From assembly GCA_021817145.1 (NCBI GenBank), contig JAKAVV010000014.1, positions 1 to 64,000 of the forward strand: a stretch of DNA of 64,000 nt, given 5' to 3'. A model generated the notes under the pieces. It was not told where the DNA came from, searched no databases, and saw only the letters and a list, made by a program, of their open reading frames with translations. Within the stretch, counting starts at the first letter, position 1. Each line of letters starts with the position of its first letter. This stretch comes from a bacterium. GTDB taxonomy: Bacteria > Vulcanimicrobiota > JABDET01. The translations under genes were made by a program, and so were the position numbers. This document shows positions 1 to 7,081 of the stretch, in pieces.

Positions 1-17
1 GAACATGGGCTATCGTT

Positions 18-1157
18 ATGAATGTCGATGTGCCCCAAGACAATATTGTTATAAGCGGCAATGATTCGACTGATAGTAATGTAGTTGCGCTTTCTAATAA
101 TCAAAATGCTGGATTAGACGATTACAAAGCTGGAACATACCCTTCATCCAGCGCACCGGGCAAAACCCAATCGAATTCATACAGTGCCCCACCCAAGGAT
201 ACATCCAGAAGAGAGAAACCGCCAGAAGACCGCGCCAATAGCCCTGCAGAAAGACCTAAAACTTTTTCGAAAGGAATATTTTTATTTTTTAAAAGTCCCA
301 AAGTAGTTGTTCGTTTAAGTTTTATTTTATTCGTTATAATATCCCTGTTTTTCTTTTTAGAACACCAACCCTTAAAAAAGAGTAAAAAATTGCATCTTCA
401 GTTTCCTCATAATAAGCTGTCATCTGGAGCTCTGGGAAATCAAACACAAATGCCAAACACTGCTAGAGAACAAAGACAAATATTAAATGTTGTTAAAGAA
501 TATTATGATCTCCTTGATAAACATAGATACGCAGCTGCCTATCATTTGAGAAATCCACAGGAAGACAATATATATCCTTACAGCGCTTTTTATAAAACTT
601 GGGCAGTGAATCCGCAAAACCTATATATTCAATTGCAAAACGATCAAGTTTATTCTTATAATACTAGCTCGTCAGTAGTGTCTGTTTTGTTAAAATCTCA
701 GGATCTTGTTCAAATTCCATTTCCTTCCCTTCAGACAGCAATTTACAGGGGCGCTGTATCCTTAATCAAGTTGAATCATCAGTGGTATATCAATACAGAG
801 CATATTCATGAAGTAAAAGTCATCCAGGTTAAGAAATTGTCTTCTTTGAGTCAACCATTCGGTTTATCTAAACTTCACAAGAAAATTCATGTTTCAAAAA
901 CAACTAATTCTCAATTATTTATCGTGCAAGTAGGATTGTTTCAAAGCTTAATACATGCTGATAAATTTCATAAAAAACTGGATGCAAATGGGTACAACAG
1001 CTCCATATCCAGAGCGCAAATCAATGGAACCCGTGTTTATCAGGTTTGGATAGGACCTTTCCACGAAAAAGAATTGGCGAGGGATATTTCTCATGCCTTA
1101 ATCCTTCTTGGATACAAAAACGCCACTGTAAGGATAAGCCTTGCTCCTCGACAATGA
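18..1157 (+). CDS. SPOR-domain membrane-anchored protein
   Basis: About 95 polar, Ser/Asn/Pro-rich residues precede one hydrophobic segment (about residues 96-114), so this is probably a single-pass inner-membrane protein with a periplasmic C-terminus. Residues about 150-270 look like an NTF2/SnoaL-type fold that I can only suggest. The last ~80 residues resemble a SPOR domain (FIVQVGLF, then YQVWIGPF with regular beta-alpha spacing). SPOR domains bind denuded peptidoglycan, usually at division sites. The frame is open to the window edge with no stop before position 18, so the true start may lie upstream and the N-terminus shown may be incomplete. The SPOR call is fairly sure; the middle domain is inference. 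Confidence 0.7.
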   Translation: MNVDVPQDNIVISGNDSTDSNVVALSNNQNAGLDDYKAGTYPSSSAPGKTQSNSYSAPPKDTSRREKPPEDRANSPAERPKTFSKGIFLFFKSPKVVVRLSFILFVIISLFFFLEHQPLKKSKKLHLQFPHNKLSSGALGNQTQMPNTAREQRQILNVVKEYYDLLDKHRYAAAYHLRNPQEDNIYPYSAFYKTWAVNPQNLYIQLQNDQVYSYNTSSSVVSVLLKSQDLVQIPFPSLQTAIYRGAVSLIKLNHQWYINTEHIHEVKVIQVKKLSSLSQPFGLSKLHKKIHVSKTTNSQLFIVQVGLFQSLIHADKFHKKLDANGYNSSISRAQINGTRVYQVWIGPFHEKELARDISHALILLGYKNATVRISLAPRQ

Positions 1158-1318
1158 TGTGTTTTGCTTCTGAAGAAAAGGGGTGTAACAGAATGAAAAG
1201 ATGATTTTAAAATATGTCAAAACTTTCAGGAGATGAAATCTTGGAAAAGCAGTCCATTCTCTTAAATCCGAGAGACTTAACTCGCCATCAAATGATTGAA
1301 CGTTGTTTACGAGGTAAA

Positions 1319-1525
1319 CTATTCTGCTTTTCCGATTTCACCAATAATCCAGTAACAGTTCTCAATGGTCTCCACAGACACTGACGATCCTTTATCATAA
1401 GAGTTTAAAAAGCCACGGATGGCTCCTCGAGTGTAATCGATCCTACCTTCTTGTAGAATTTTTCCATCTGGTTTCGATATTGAAACAAAAGTATATTCTT
1501 TATGTAAATCTAATGCACAATATAC
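1319..1525 (-). pseudogene. IS110-family transposase remnant (N-terminal part)
   Basis: A 68-residue reading frame with no good start codon begins VYCALDLHKEY, contains KPDGKILQEGRIDY and ends near SVETIENCYWIIGEIGKAE. This matches the N-terminal DEDD (RuvC-like) domain of IS110-family transposases: the first Asp lies in the (G/A)-(I/L)-D-(L/V)-H-K motif, and the E-x-x-x-x-x-Y-W motif follows. The frame stops at 1319-1321 and the rest of the roughly 300-400-aa protein, including the Ser recombinase-like C-terminus, is missing. An ATG one base out of frame at 1527-1529, preceded by GGGGGAG, suggests the original start was lost to a frameshift. IS110 elements lack terminal inverted repeats, so the ends cannot be fixed. 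Confidence 0.6.
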
Positions 1526-1663
1526 TCATCAGCTCCCCCTACTTAAATTCGGCTGGGGGTGGACGCTTTCATAATATCATCAACAACCACTTCACCTGAT
1601 ACGCTCCCACTGCAATTGAACAGTTGCGCCAATTGCTGGCACGGTGATGGGGTCGAAGGATCG

Positions 1664-1687
1664 GGGGGAGAGCGATCGCCCTCCCCC
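1664..1687 (-). repeat. 24-nt near-perfect palindrome around GCGATCGC
   Basis: GGGGGAG, one base, GCGATCGC, one base, CTCCCCC. As RNA from the minus strand the single off-palindrome pair becomes a G-U wobble, giving a 10-bp stem with a GATC loop. From the plus strand it is an A-C mismatch. It lies about 15-40 nt downstream of the minus-strand zinc-ribbon gene, so it may act as a 3' hairpin or terminator for that gene, although no U-tract follows. The core octamer equals the HIP1 motif of cyanobacteria, but only one copy was noticed here. Confidence 0.5.
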
Positions 1688-1701
1688 TCTAAATTGCGGT
1701 T

Positions 1702-1857
1702 TTACCGCTGATCCTCAAGAAGTTTTGGCTCTTGACCAGGCACTTCTACGTACGCCAGACTCAGGATTCCGTAGAAATCGCAATCCAAGTTGACGCAGTA
1801 GAGAAACTTGTCCTTGGTTGGGAGCATTTCTCTGCTGCATTTTGTACAAATAAACAT
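1702..1857 (-). CDS. 51-aa zinc-ribbon protein
   Basis: A 51-residue ORF begins MFICTKCSREML and carries two cysteine knuckles, CTKC (residues 4-7) and C-x4-C (residues 21-26), the layout of a small zinc ribbon. The start is supported by AAGGAAG about 9 nt upstream. Two small inverted repeats follow the stop codon: GCGGT/ACCGC overlapping it and the GCGATCGC hairpin further on. There is no neighbour on the same strand within 200 bases, so it is probably its own transcription unit. Function unknown; regulator, RNA-binding protein or metal-binding orphan are all possible. Confidence 0.55.
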   Translation of the reverse strand: MFICTKCSREMLPTKDKFLYCVNLDCDFYGILSLAYVEVPGQEPKLLEDQR

Positions 1858-2044
1858 AATGGTTCACTTCCTTTGGAATAAAAAATTGATTTAAAGCTTT
1901 CTTTAAATCTATTCCAATGTAATAATACTATCAAAATAGCAAAAATTTACGGATTTCGAGATTTTTTTTTGAGGAATTTCGTAAGATGACTGAGGAGTGC
2001 ATATTATAGGGTCCATCAGCGCATTGAATCAGCATTTTCAATAC

Positions 2045-2212
2045 TCAAACTCCCTTAGCCAGCTCTTCTTGTAATACGAAACTCTCTGGATGCTGTCTTT
2101 CCGATAGAAGTTTCAGCAAATTTTTAAAAGCTTCAAATGCAGGAATATTCTCCCTTATCATCTCACAATGATACTGCTTTGGGAATAAATGGGAGGGCAG
2201 GATGACCGACAT
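2045..2212 (-). CDS. possible 55-aa ORF or gene remnant
   Basis: A 55-residue frame starts MSVILPSHLFPKQYH and continues as a charged, amphipathic helix-like stretch (ENIPAFEAFKNLLKLL) to LAKGV. The composition looks protein-like and the C-terminal 38 residues could begin at an internal ATG. The proposed start ATG lies inside the palindromic repeat at 2196-2249, with GGAG only three bases before it. The frame may therefore be the tail of an older gene whose start was overwritten by the repeat. No family recognised; may be non-coding. Confidence 0.25.
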   Translation of the reverse strand: MSVILPSHLFPKQYHCEMIRENIPAFEAFKNLLKLLSERQHPESFVLQEELAKGV

Positions 2213-2249
2213 CTGCTCCAAACAAGAATTGGCATGGATGCCAATTCTT
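2196..2249. repeat. palindromic repeat, copy A
   Basis: This copy ends in a perfect 12-bp inverted repeat with a 2-nt spacer (AAGAATTGGCAT / ATGCCAATTCTT, 2224-2249), preceded by about 28 bases (GGCAGGATGACCGAC...) that recur near 37470. A run of 22 bases at 2217-2238 is identical to 11738-11759 inside a coding region. Compared with the copy at 37470 the arms differ but keep pairing (TTG/CAA against CTC/GAG), and the hairpin length (26 nt) and GGATG near the tip are conserved. That is the pattern expected of a structured, dispersed element. Confidence 0.7.
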
Positions 2250-2271
2250 ATAAATGACTCGATTCGCCCTC

Positions 2272-2300
2272 TTGCTTTTTAAATAAAAATTAGTTATACT
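2272..2300 (+). promoter_or_regulatory. sigma-70-type promoter for the 45-aa zinc-ribbon gene
   Basis: TTGCTT (2272-2277) and TATACT (2295-2300) are separated by exactly 17 bases. They lie 20 bases before the ATG at 2321, with an AGGATAGGAT ribosome-binding stretch between. Confidence 0.55.
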
Positions 2301-2320
2301 ATAAGGATAGGATAAAAATC

Positions 2321-2458
2321 ATGATTTCTTGTTTAAGATGTAAAGGGGTTGTGCGAGAGATTCGGGAATGGGATCTTCCTTTTGCGATCAGAGAGTTTTT
2401 CTGCCTAAATTGCGGTATTCGTTTTTGGGTTAAGTTTCTGATGATTCATCCGAATTAA
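2321..2458 (+). CDS. 45-aa zinc-ribbon protein
   Basis: A 45-residue ORF begins MISCLRCKGVV, with a second knuckle CLNC (residues 28-31) near the C-terminus. Two CxxC pairs about 21 residues apart are the signature of a minimal zinc ribbon. It has a good promoter (TTGCTT-17-TATACT) and an AGGATAGGAT sequence before the ATG. It ends by overlapping the stop of the convergent Nudix gene by 4 bases. It is unrelated in sequence to the 51-aa zinc ribbon 500 bases away apart from the cysteine pattern. Function unknown; such proteins are often nucleic-acid-binding or metal-binding accessory factors. Confidence 0.6.
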   Translation: MISCLRCKGVVREIREWDLPFAIREFFCLNCGIRFWVKFLMIHPN

Positions 2459-2919
2459 GAAATGACATCCGTGTCAATCCTTGTTTTTAAGCTTTTCTTG
2501 GCTTTTTTAAGGATCTCTTTTTCATTTTCATATTTCAGCATTTGAATCGCTTTATCAATAGGATACCACCTGGCTGTATCCACTTCTTTGTCTCGTTTGC
2601 CAGGTTTTTCATTTTCCCACGGCATCAGGTAAAAATGAACGATCCGATGAATATATTCATCATCAATTTTCGAGTAAAAGCGAAAATGGATCTGATCGAT
2701 CTTTTCAAGGATTTTCGCGGAGAAACCAGTTTCTTCTTTGACTTCTCGAAGAGCGGTTTCTTCAGGGGTTTCTCCTGGTTCCACTCTTCCCCTTGGCAGA
2801 GCCCATACTTTCATCCCTTTTTTAGCGATCAGGCAAACTTGAATCTCTCCATTTTCAGAGCGATAAAGAACTCCTCCAGAAGATACTAAAGTAAATTCTT
2901 CATTTCCATTGGAAGGCAT
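2455..2919 (-). CDS. Nudix hydrolase
   Basis: This 154-aa protein carries a complete Nudix box, G-x5-E-x7-REV-x-EE-x-GF, at residues 44-66. Glu59, Glu62 and Glu63 are the usual metal ligands. The family hydrolyses nucleoside diphosphates linked to another moiety. The short length, the single domain and the start SSGGVLYR resemble bacterial Ap4A/(di)adenosine polyphosphate or MutT-like enzymes, but the substrate cannot be fixed from sequence. It is divergent from hpnC with a 112-base shared upstream region. Confidence 0.85.
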   Translation of the reverse strand: MPSNGNEEFTLVSSGGVLYRSENGEIQVCLIAKKGMKVWALPRGRVEPGETPEETALREVKEETGFSAKILEKIDQIHFRFYSKIDDEYIHRIVHFYLMPWENEKPGKRDKEVDTARWYPIDKAIQMLKYENEKEILKKAKKSLKTRIDTDVIS

Positions 2920-3031
2920 GCTAGAAAAATTCCATTAATTTTCCCCCTATCCTTGTATAAAGCAGGATCCCTGCCAATTTGTTTCTTGAAAGGGGAAATC
3001 GGAGTAAAAAGTAGAAATTAGCATCTATATT

Positions 3032-3889
3032 ATGACTGAAAATAAAGAGGCATTTGCTTACTGCGAAAAACTGGCTCGATCCCACTACGAAAATTTTACG
3101 GTTGGAAGCCTTTTTGTGCCTAAAATTTTAAGACGTCATTTATACAGTGTTTACGCTTTCTGCCGCTGGTCAGACGATCTGGGAGATGAGACAGGGGATC
3201 CTGTGCGCGCGTACCGCCTTTTAGAGGACTGGGAAAATCAATTAAATGCCTGTTATGAAGGGAAAGCGTCACACCCGATTTATCAAGCTCTCCAGGAAAC
3301 GATTTCAGAATTTCATTTGCCTAAAGATCCATTTTGGAGATTAATTCAAGCTTTTAAACAAGATCAAATAAAAACACGTTATCAAACATTCACAGAACTT
3401 CTGGAATACTGCCAGAATTCTGCTAATCCTGTCGGGCATCTGGTTTTATATCTTTTTGGATATCAAGATAAAAAACGCCAGGAATTATCCGATATGACCT
3501 GCACAGCTCTTCAGTTAGCCAATTTCTGGCAGGATGTGGCAGTGGATTTGTTAAAAGGAAGAATCTATATCCCGAGAGAAGATATGGAACGATTTGGCGT
3601 TTTAGAATCTGATCTTCATCTTAATCAAGGAACAAAGAACTTTAAAGAATTGATGGCTTTTGAAGTGGATAGAACCAGAGATATGTTTTTAAAAGGATTG
3701 GAACTGGTCAAACTGGTTAAAGGAGTCCTCAAAATTGATTTGAAAGCTTTTACAAAAGGGGGACTTGCTGTTTTAGATGGAATTCAAAAAATGGATTATG
3801 ACGTCCTTCTAAAAAGACCAGTGGTGTCTAGAAGATTAAAATTAAAGATTTTAATTGAGGCTTTAGCCTCTCTTCCTTTTTCAGCATGA
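3032..3889 (+). CDS. hpnC: HpnC-like squalene synthase (hydroxysqualene synthase)
   Basis: A 285-aa trans-isoprenyl diphosphate synthase of the squalene/phytoene synthase superfamily. The first aspartate-rich motif is DDLGDE (48-53) and the second is QDVAVD (167-172). The N-terminal ARSHYENF followed by the VYAF.R..DD block is typical of HpnC, which converts presqualene diphosphate to hydroxysqualene in the three-enzyme route to squalene. It heads an operon in which the next two genes overlap by 4 bases each (ATGA), giving the standard hpnC-hpnD-hpnE order. The membrane hopanoid or squalene role is inferred; no squalene-hopene cyclase is in the window. Confidence 0.88.
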   Translation: MTENKEAFAYCEKLARSHYENFTVGSLFVPKILRRHLYSVYAFCRWSDDLGDETGDPVRAYRLLEDWENQLNACYEGKASHPIYQALQETISEFHLPKDPFWRLIQAFKQDQIKTRYQTFTELLEYCQNSANPVGHLVLYLFGYQDKKRQELSDMTCTALQLANFWQDVAVDLLKGRIYIPREDMERFGVLESDLHLNQGTKNFKELMAFEVDRTRDMFLKGLELVKLVKGVLKIDLKAFTKGGLAVLDGIQKMDYDVLLKRPVVSRRLKLKILIEALASLPFSA

Positions 3890-4761
3890 AAGATAAATTG
3901 CTGCAGTCGTATCGCTATTGCAAAAAAATTGCTCGGAAAAAAGCGGGGAACTTTTATTACGCATTTTTACTGCTGCCTAAACAGAAGAGATCTTCTTTAT
4001 ATGCGGTTTACTCTTTTATGCGCCGCTGCGACGACCTTGTCGATGATCCTTCGAAAGTCTCGCTTGAGCAGAAAAAAGAAGTGTTAAATCAGTGGAGAGA
4101 AATGACTAAAAAAGCTTTTGAAACAGGAAATTTCGAGCATCCGATCTTTCCCGCGCTTCTGGATAGTATTCAAAGATTTTCAATCCCGCACTCTTACTTT
4201 TTTGAGTTGATGAACGGGGTTGAAATGGATTTAGAAAAAAATCGTTACGATAAATTCGAGGATCTGTATCAGTACTGCTACCGCGTCGCTTCTATTGTTG
4301 GATTGGTTTGCATTCATATTTTTGGATTTAAAGATAAAAAAGCTCTGGAATATGCTGAATCCGTCGGAATCGCCTTTCAGTTAACAAATATTTTACGGGA
4401 TATTCGAGAGGACGAGCGGTTAGGAAGAATTTATATTCCTCTTGAAGATTTAAAACGATTTCGATGTTCAGAAAGTTCTCTAAAAGAAGGGATTGTGGAT
4501 GAGCGATTTCGGAAGCTGCTTCATTTTGAATTTGAAAGGGCAAGAGATTATTATGCTCAAGGCGAGAAATTGTCCGCGCTCATTAATCAAGACAGTCAAA
4601 GGGCTTTAATGGCTTTGATCGGAATTTATAAAGGGCTTCTGGAAAAAATAAATCGCCAGGAGAACCAGGTTTTTGAGAAGAGAATTCATCTTTCTTTGTT
4701 TGAAAAATTAAAAATTGTGTTTAAAGCCTGGAGAAAGTCCGAATTTATCGAGGCTGCATGA
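3886..4761 (+). CDS. hpnD: HpnD-like presqualene diphosphate synthase
   Basis: A 291-aa paralogue of the preceding gene, with aspartate-rich motifs DDLVDD (49-54) and RDIRED (171-176). HpnD condenses two farnesyl diphosphates to presqualene diphosphate, the first step of the HpnCDE pathway. The second motif with Asp172/Asp176, followed by LGRIYIP, is the canonical form for synthases that perform this condensation. It starts in a 4-base ATGA overlap with hpnC, so translation is coupled. Assignment of C versus D rests on motif style and gene order and is fairly secure. Confidence 0.88.
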   Translation: MKDKLLQSYRYCKKIARKKAGNFYYAFLLLPKQKRSSLYAVYSFMRRCDDLVDDPSKVSLEQKKEVLNQWREMTKKAFETGNFEHPIFPALLDSIQRFSIPHSYFFELMNGVEMDLEKNRYDKFEDLYQYCYRVASIVGLVCIHIFGFKDKKALEYAESVGIAFQLTNILRDIREDERLGRIYIPLEDLKRFRCSESSLKEGIVDERFRKLLHFEFERARDYYAQGEKLSALINQDSQRALMALIGIYKGLLEKINRQENQVFEKRIHLSLFEKLKIVFKAWRKSEFIEAA

Positions 4762-6086
4762 AACCTTCTGTTTTAATTTTAGGAGGTGGACTTTCAGGTA
4801 TTGCAGCAGCCACAATTCTTGCCCGCGAAGGTTATTCTGTTCAACTGGTAGAGCGACATCGTTATTTAGGGGGAAGAGCTTCTGGATTCCGTGATGGAGA
4901 AGATTGGATTGACAACTGTCAGCATGTTGTTTTAGGATGCTGCTCCGCTTTTCTGGATCTATTTGAAAAATTAAAAATAAAGAGGTTGATTGCTTTTCAC
5001 TCTTCTATCCCTTTTTTAGCCAATGGGAAAACAACGGTTTTAGCTCCTTCTAAACTTCCCTCTCCTTTCCATTTTTTGCCTCGATTTTTAACGGCTCCGT
5101 TGTTTTCACCTCAAGAAAAATGGAGTATTTTATCTCTTTTTGCGCGGCTGTCTTTTGCCCGGAATAACCCGGAAGTTCTGGATAAAATCAATATGATGGA
5201 TTGGCTCAAAAAAATGAAACAGCCTTTTTCTGTCATTGAGCGATTCTGGAAAATCATCCTGATTTCGAGTTTAAATGAAACCCTTGAAAATATGTCTGCA
5301 AAGTACGGAGTCATGGTTTTGGAAAAAGCTTTTCTTCAATCTCCTGATTCTGCTGCTGTTGGGCTTCCCTCTGTTCCTTTAATTTCTCTTTATGAAGAAG
5401 CGGAAAAAACTCTTTTGGGGGATTTAGGAGTAAAAAAAATAAAAGGGACAGTTAAACAGATCGTTTTATCTGAAGATAAACCTGCTGTCATTTTAGATGA
5501 TGAAACAAAATTGACAGCAGATGATTTGATCTCAGCCCTTCCGTTTTATAATCTTTTTCCCGTTTTACCGCTGAATCTTCAAGAGGATCGGCTTTTTTCA
5601 AATTTTAAAAAACTGGAAACAACACCTATCTTAGGAATTCATTTCTGGTTTGATCAGAAAATAACAGAGGAGCGTTTTGGCGCTTTTCCTGGTTCTCCTG
5701 TTCATTGGTTTTTTGCAAATTCTTTTGACCAACGCTTTTATTATGTGCAGCTTGTTATCAGCGCTGCTTATGAGTTTTTAAAAGCGAACAATTCGGATAT
5801 CATTGAAATGGGGATTCAAGAGCTCCATAAGTATTTGCCGGATTCGAAAAAAGCAAAGCTTGTAAAATCTCTTCTGGTTCGAGAAACAAGAGCCACTTTT
5901 TCGATAAAGCCTGATACAGATCCACTTCGCCCTTCTCAAAAAACTAAAATTCCTCACTTTTTTTTGGCTGGAGATTGGACTGATACTGGCTGGCCTGCAA
6001 CGATGGAGGGGGCTGTTCAGAGTGGATATCGGTGCGCAGAATTTATTTTGGAACAAAAAGGATTTCAGAAAAAAATCCTGAAATAA
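4758..6086 (+). CDS. hpnE: HpnE-like hydroxysqualene dehydroxylase (FAD amine-oxidase family)
   Basis: The 442-aa protein starts with a dinucleotide-binding fold (LILGGGLSGIAAA at residues 5-17, ending in an acidic residue at LVERH, then GGRASGF). It ends with the flavin-contact motif FLAGDWTDTGWPATMEGA, typical of the phytoene desaturase/amine oxidase superfamily. In hpnCDE clusters the enzyme reduces hydroxysqualene to squalene with FADH2. It overlaps hpnD by 4 bases. The length matches the family, and all three genes needed for squalene synthesis are intact and adjacent. Confidence 0.88.
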   Translation: MKPSVLILGGGLSGIAAATILAREGYSVQLVERHRYLGGRASGFRDGEDWIDNCQHVVLGCCSAFLDLFEKLKIKRLIAFHSSIPFLANGKTTVLAPSKLPSPFHFLPRFLTAPLFSPQEKWSILSLFARLSFARNNPEVLDKINMMDWLKKMKQPFSVIERFWKIILISSLNETLENMSAKYGVMVLEKAFLQSPDSAAVGLPSVPLISLYEEAEKTLLGDLGVKKIKGTVKQIVLSEDKPAVILDDETKLTADDLISALPFYNLFPVLPLNLQEDRLFSNFKKLETTPILGIHFWFDQKITEERFGAFPGSPVHWFFANSFDQRFYYVQLVISAAYEFLKANNSDIIEMGIQELHKYLPDSKKAKLVKSLLVRETRATFSIKPDTDPLRPSQKTKIPHFFLAGDWTDTGWPATMEGAVQSGYRCAEFILEQKGFQKKILK

Positions 6087-6096
6087 GAGAAATATT

Positions 6097-6621
6097 ATGC
6101 AAAAAACTCCATCTCTGCAATTTTCAGTTATGTGTTTGGATCTTCTGGAAGAGGAACAGAGGCCGCCAACTCTGCAGTATCTTTTTTATGAGCTTCCTTT
6201 TCCTCAACTTCCTTTCCGTATGGATAAATTTCATGTGATTAATGCCTGGGCAAATGGAAGCGGAAACTTTTCTCAATCTGTAAAAATTCTCGACCCGACC
6301 AGAACTAAAACTTTTGTCGAAACAGGAGAACAGACATTTTCTCTTGAGGATACTTATACTCCTCAATTGATGATTAATGTGTTTGCTGAACTGGAATTTC
6401 AAGAAGAAGGACATTATTGGGTCCAAAATTATTTGAATAATCAGTTAGTCCTTGAATATCCGCTTACAATTCGTTTATTAGAAGGGGGAAAAGTCCAGCC
6501 TCAAAAGCCAGATCAGCAGGCTGCGCAGCAGCCGGTTCAGCAGCCTCAAAAGCTGCCTGCTCAAAAGCCGACCCCTTCATCCGGACCCACTTTTATTGAT
6601 GAGTGGAATATTCCGCAGTGA
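6097..6621 (+). CDS. DUF6941-like protein with Pro/Gln-rich tail
   Basis: A 174-aa protein whose first ~135 residues form a beta-rich domain (VMCLDLLEEEQRPP, FHVINAWANG, FQEEGHYWVQNYLNN). It resembles small cytoplasmic proteins I associate with DUF6941, usually of unknown function. The last ~35 residues are a QPQKPDQQAAQQPVQQP-type low-complexity tail. There is no signal peptide or transmembrane segment. It follows hpnE by 10 bases and precedes the ACT protein by 19, so it is probably co-transcribed. The family call is from memory of pattern and not certain. Confidence 0.55.
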   Translation: MQKTPSLQFSVMCLDLLEEEQRPPTLQYLFYELPFPQLPFRMDKFHVINAWANGSGNFSQSVKILDPTRTKTFVETGEQTFSLEDTYTPQLMINVFAELEFQEEGHYWVQNYLNNQLVLEYPLTIRLLEGGKVQPQKPDQQAAQQPVQQPQKLPAQKPTPSSGPTFIDEWNIPQ

Positions 6622-6640
6622 AACTTTTTGAGGGTTTTTA

Positions 6641-6973
6641 ATGTCTGCTGCAGAATTATGGTACCTGGAGTGCAAAGTTTTAAAGGATCGCCCCGGTGTT
6701 TTAGGGGAAATTGCTTCTTTATTGGGAAGACACCGAGTTAATATCCTGGCTGTTACAACAGGAATTGAAGAGGTTGATCCCCATAAAGTTAAACCCAGTC
6801 TTCTTCGTTTTCTGCTTCAAGTTACAGAAGACAGTCAATTTGGGATCGTTCGGAATTCTCTCCCTGAAATAGAAGAACTTGAGGTTAATGCTCTTAGAAA
6901 ACCCACTTCTTTAGATATGGTTTCTTTAAAATACGGGCTTGAGGCTGTCATTTCAGCTGCTCGAGATATGTAA
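6641..6973 (+). CDS. ACT-domain regulatory protein
   Basis: 110 residues with the ACT core visible at LKDRPGVLGEIASLLG (residues 14-29), followed by RVNILAVTTGIEE. ACT domains bind amino acids or other small ligands and usually dimerise. Here the protein has a short helical extension (SLKYGLEAVISAARDM) instead of a catalytic domain, so it is a stand-alone sensor or regulator. It sits at the end of the hpnCDE transcription unit with a GAGGG ribosome-binding site, but a link to squalene synthesis is only positional. Confidence 0.65.
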   Translation: MSAAELWYLECKVLKDRPGVLGEIASLLGRHRVNILAVTTGIEEVDPHKVKPSLLRFLLQVTEDSQFGIVRNSLPEIEELEVNALRKPTSLDMVSLKYGLEAVISAARDM

Positions 6974-7034
6974 TTTCTATCGTTTTTTCGCTGCGAAAAG
7001 TTAACAAAATTTTAACATTTTCCTCTTCAAACTC

Positions 7035-7064
7035 TTGGCTAAATGATCCATTTTATGTTATAAT
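7035..7064 (+). promoter_or_regulatory. sigma-70-type promoter for the Ala/Gln-rich protein
   Basis: TTGGCT (7035-7040) and a consensus TATAAT (7059-7064) are separated by 18 bases. The ATG follows 18 bases later behind TGGAGAAA. Confidence 0.6.
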
Positions 7065-7081
7065 GAACTCTGGAGAAAATA

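Larger units (their letters stand above)
1158..2320. other. 1.2 kb gap with remnants and tiny genes
   Basis: No long gene lies here. Reading both strands gives, in order: a dead IS110-type transposase fragment (1319-1525, minus), a hairpin around GCGATCGC (1664-1687), a 51-aa zinc-ribbon gene (1702-1857, minus), about 190 AT-rich bases in which I see nothing convincing (1858-2044), a possible 55-aa ORF (2045-2212, minus), one copy of a palindromic repeat (about 2196-2249) and a promoter (2272-2300) for the next small gene. The mixture of a dead transposase, a repeat and orphan small genes suggests an old insertion hot spot. Confidence 0.6.

Noticed and set aside
1214-1384. 56-codon plus-strand ORF starting MSKLSGDEILEKQ
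   Set aside because: Its 3' half runs antisense over the IS110 remnant and has no clear ribosome-binding site or family; the minus-strand transposase reading explains the shared bases better.
1592-1713. Minus-strand open frame ending in TVPAIGATVQLQWERIR
   Set aside because: It reads protein-like but has no start codon, overlaps the zinc-ribbon stop and the palindrome, and is too short to call; possibly a gene tail.
2542-2889. 115-codon plus-strand ORF
   Set aside because: Runs antisense to the Nudix hydrolase, whose Nudix box is intact.
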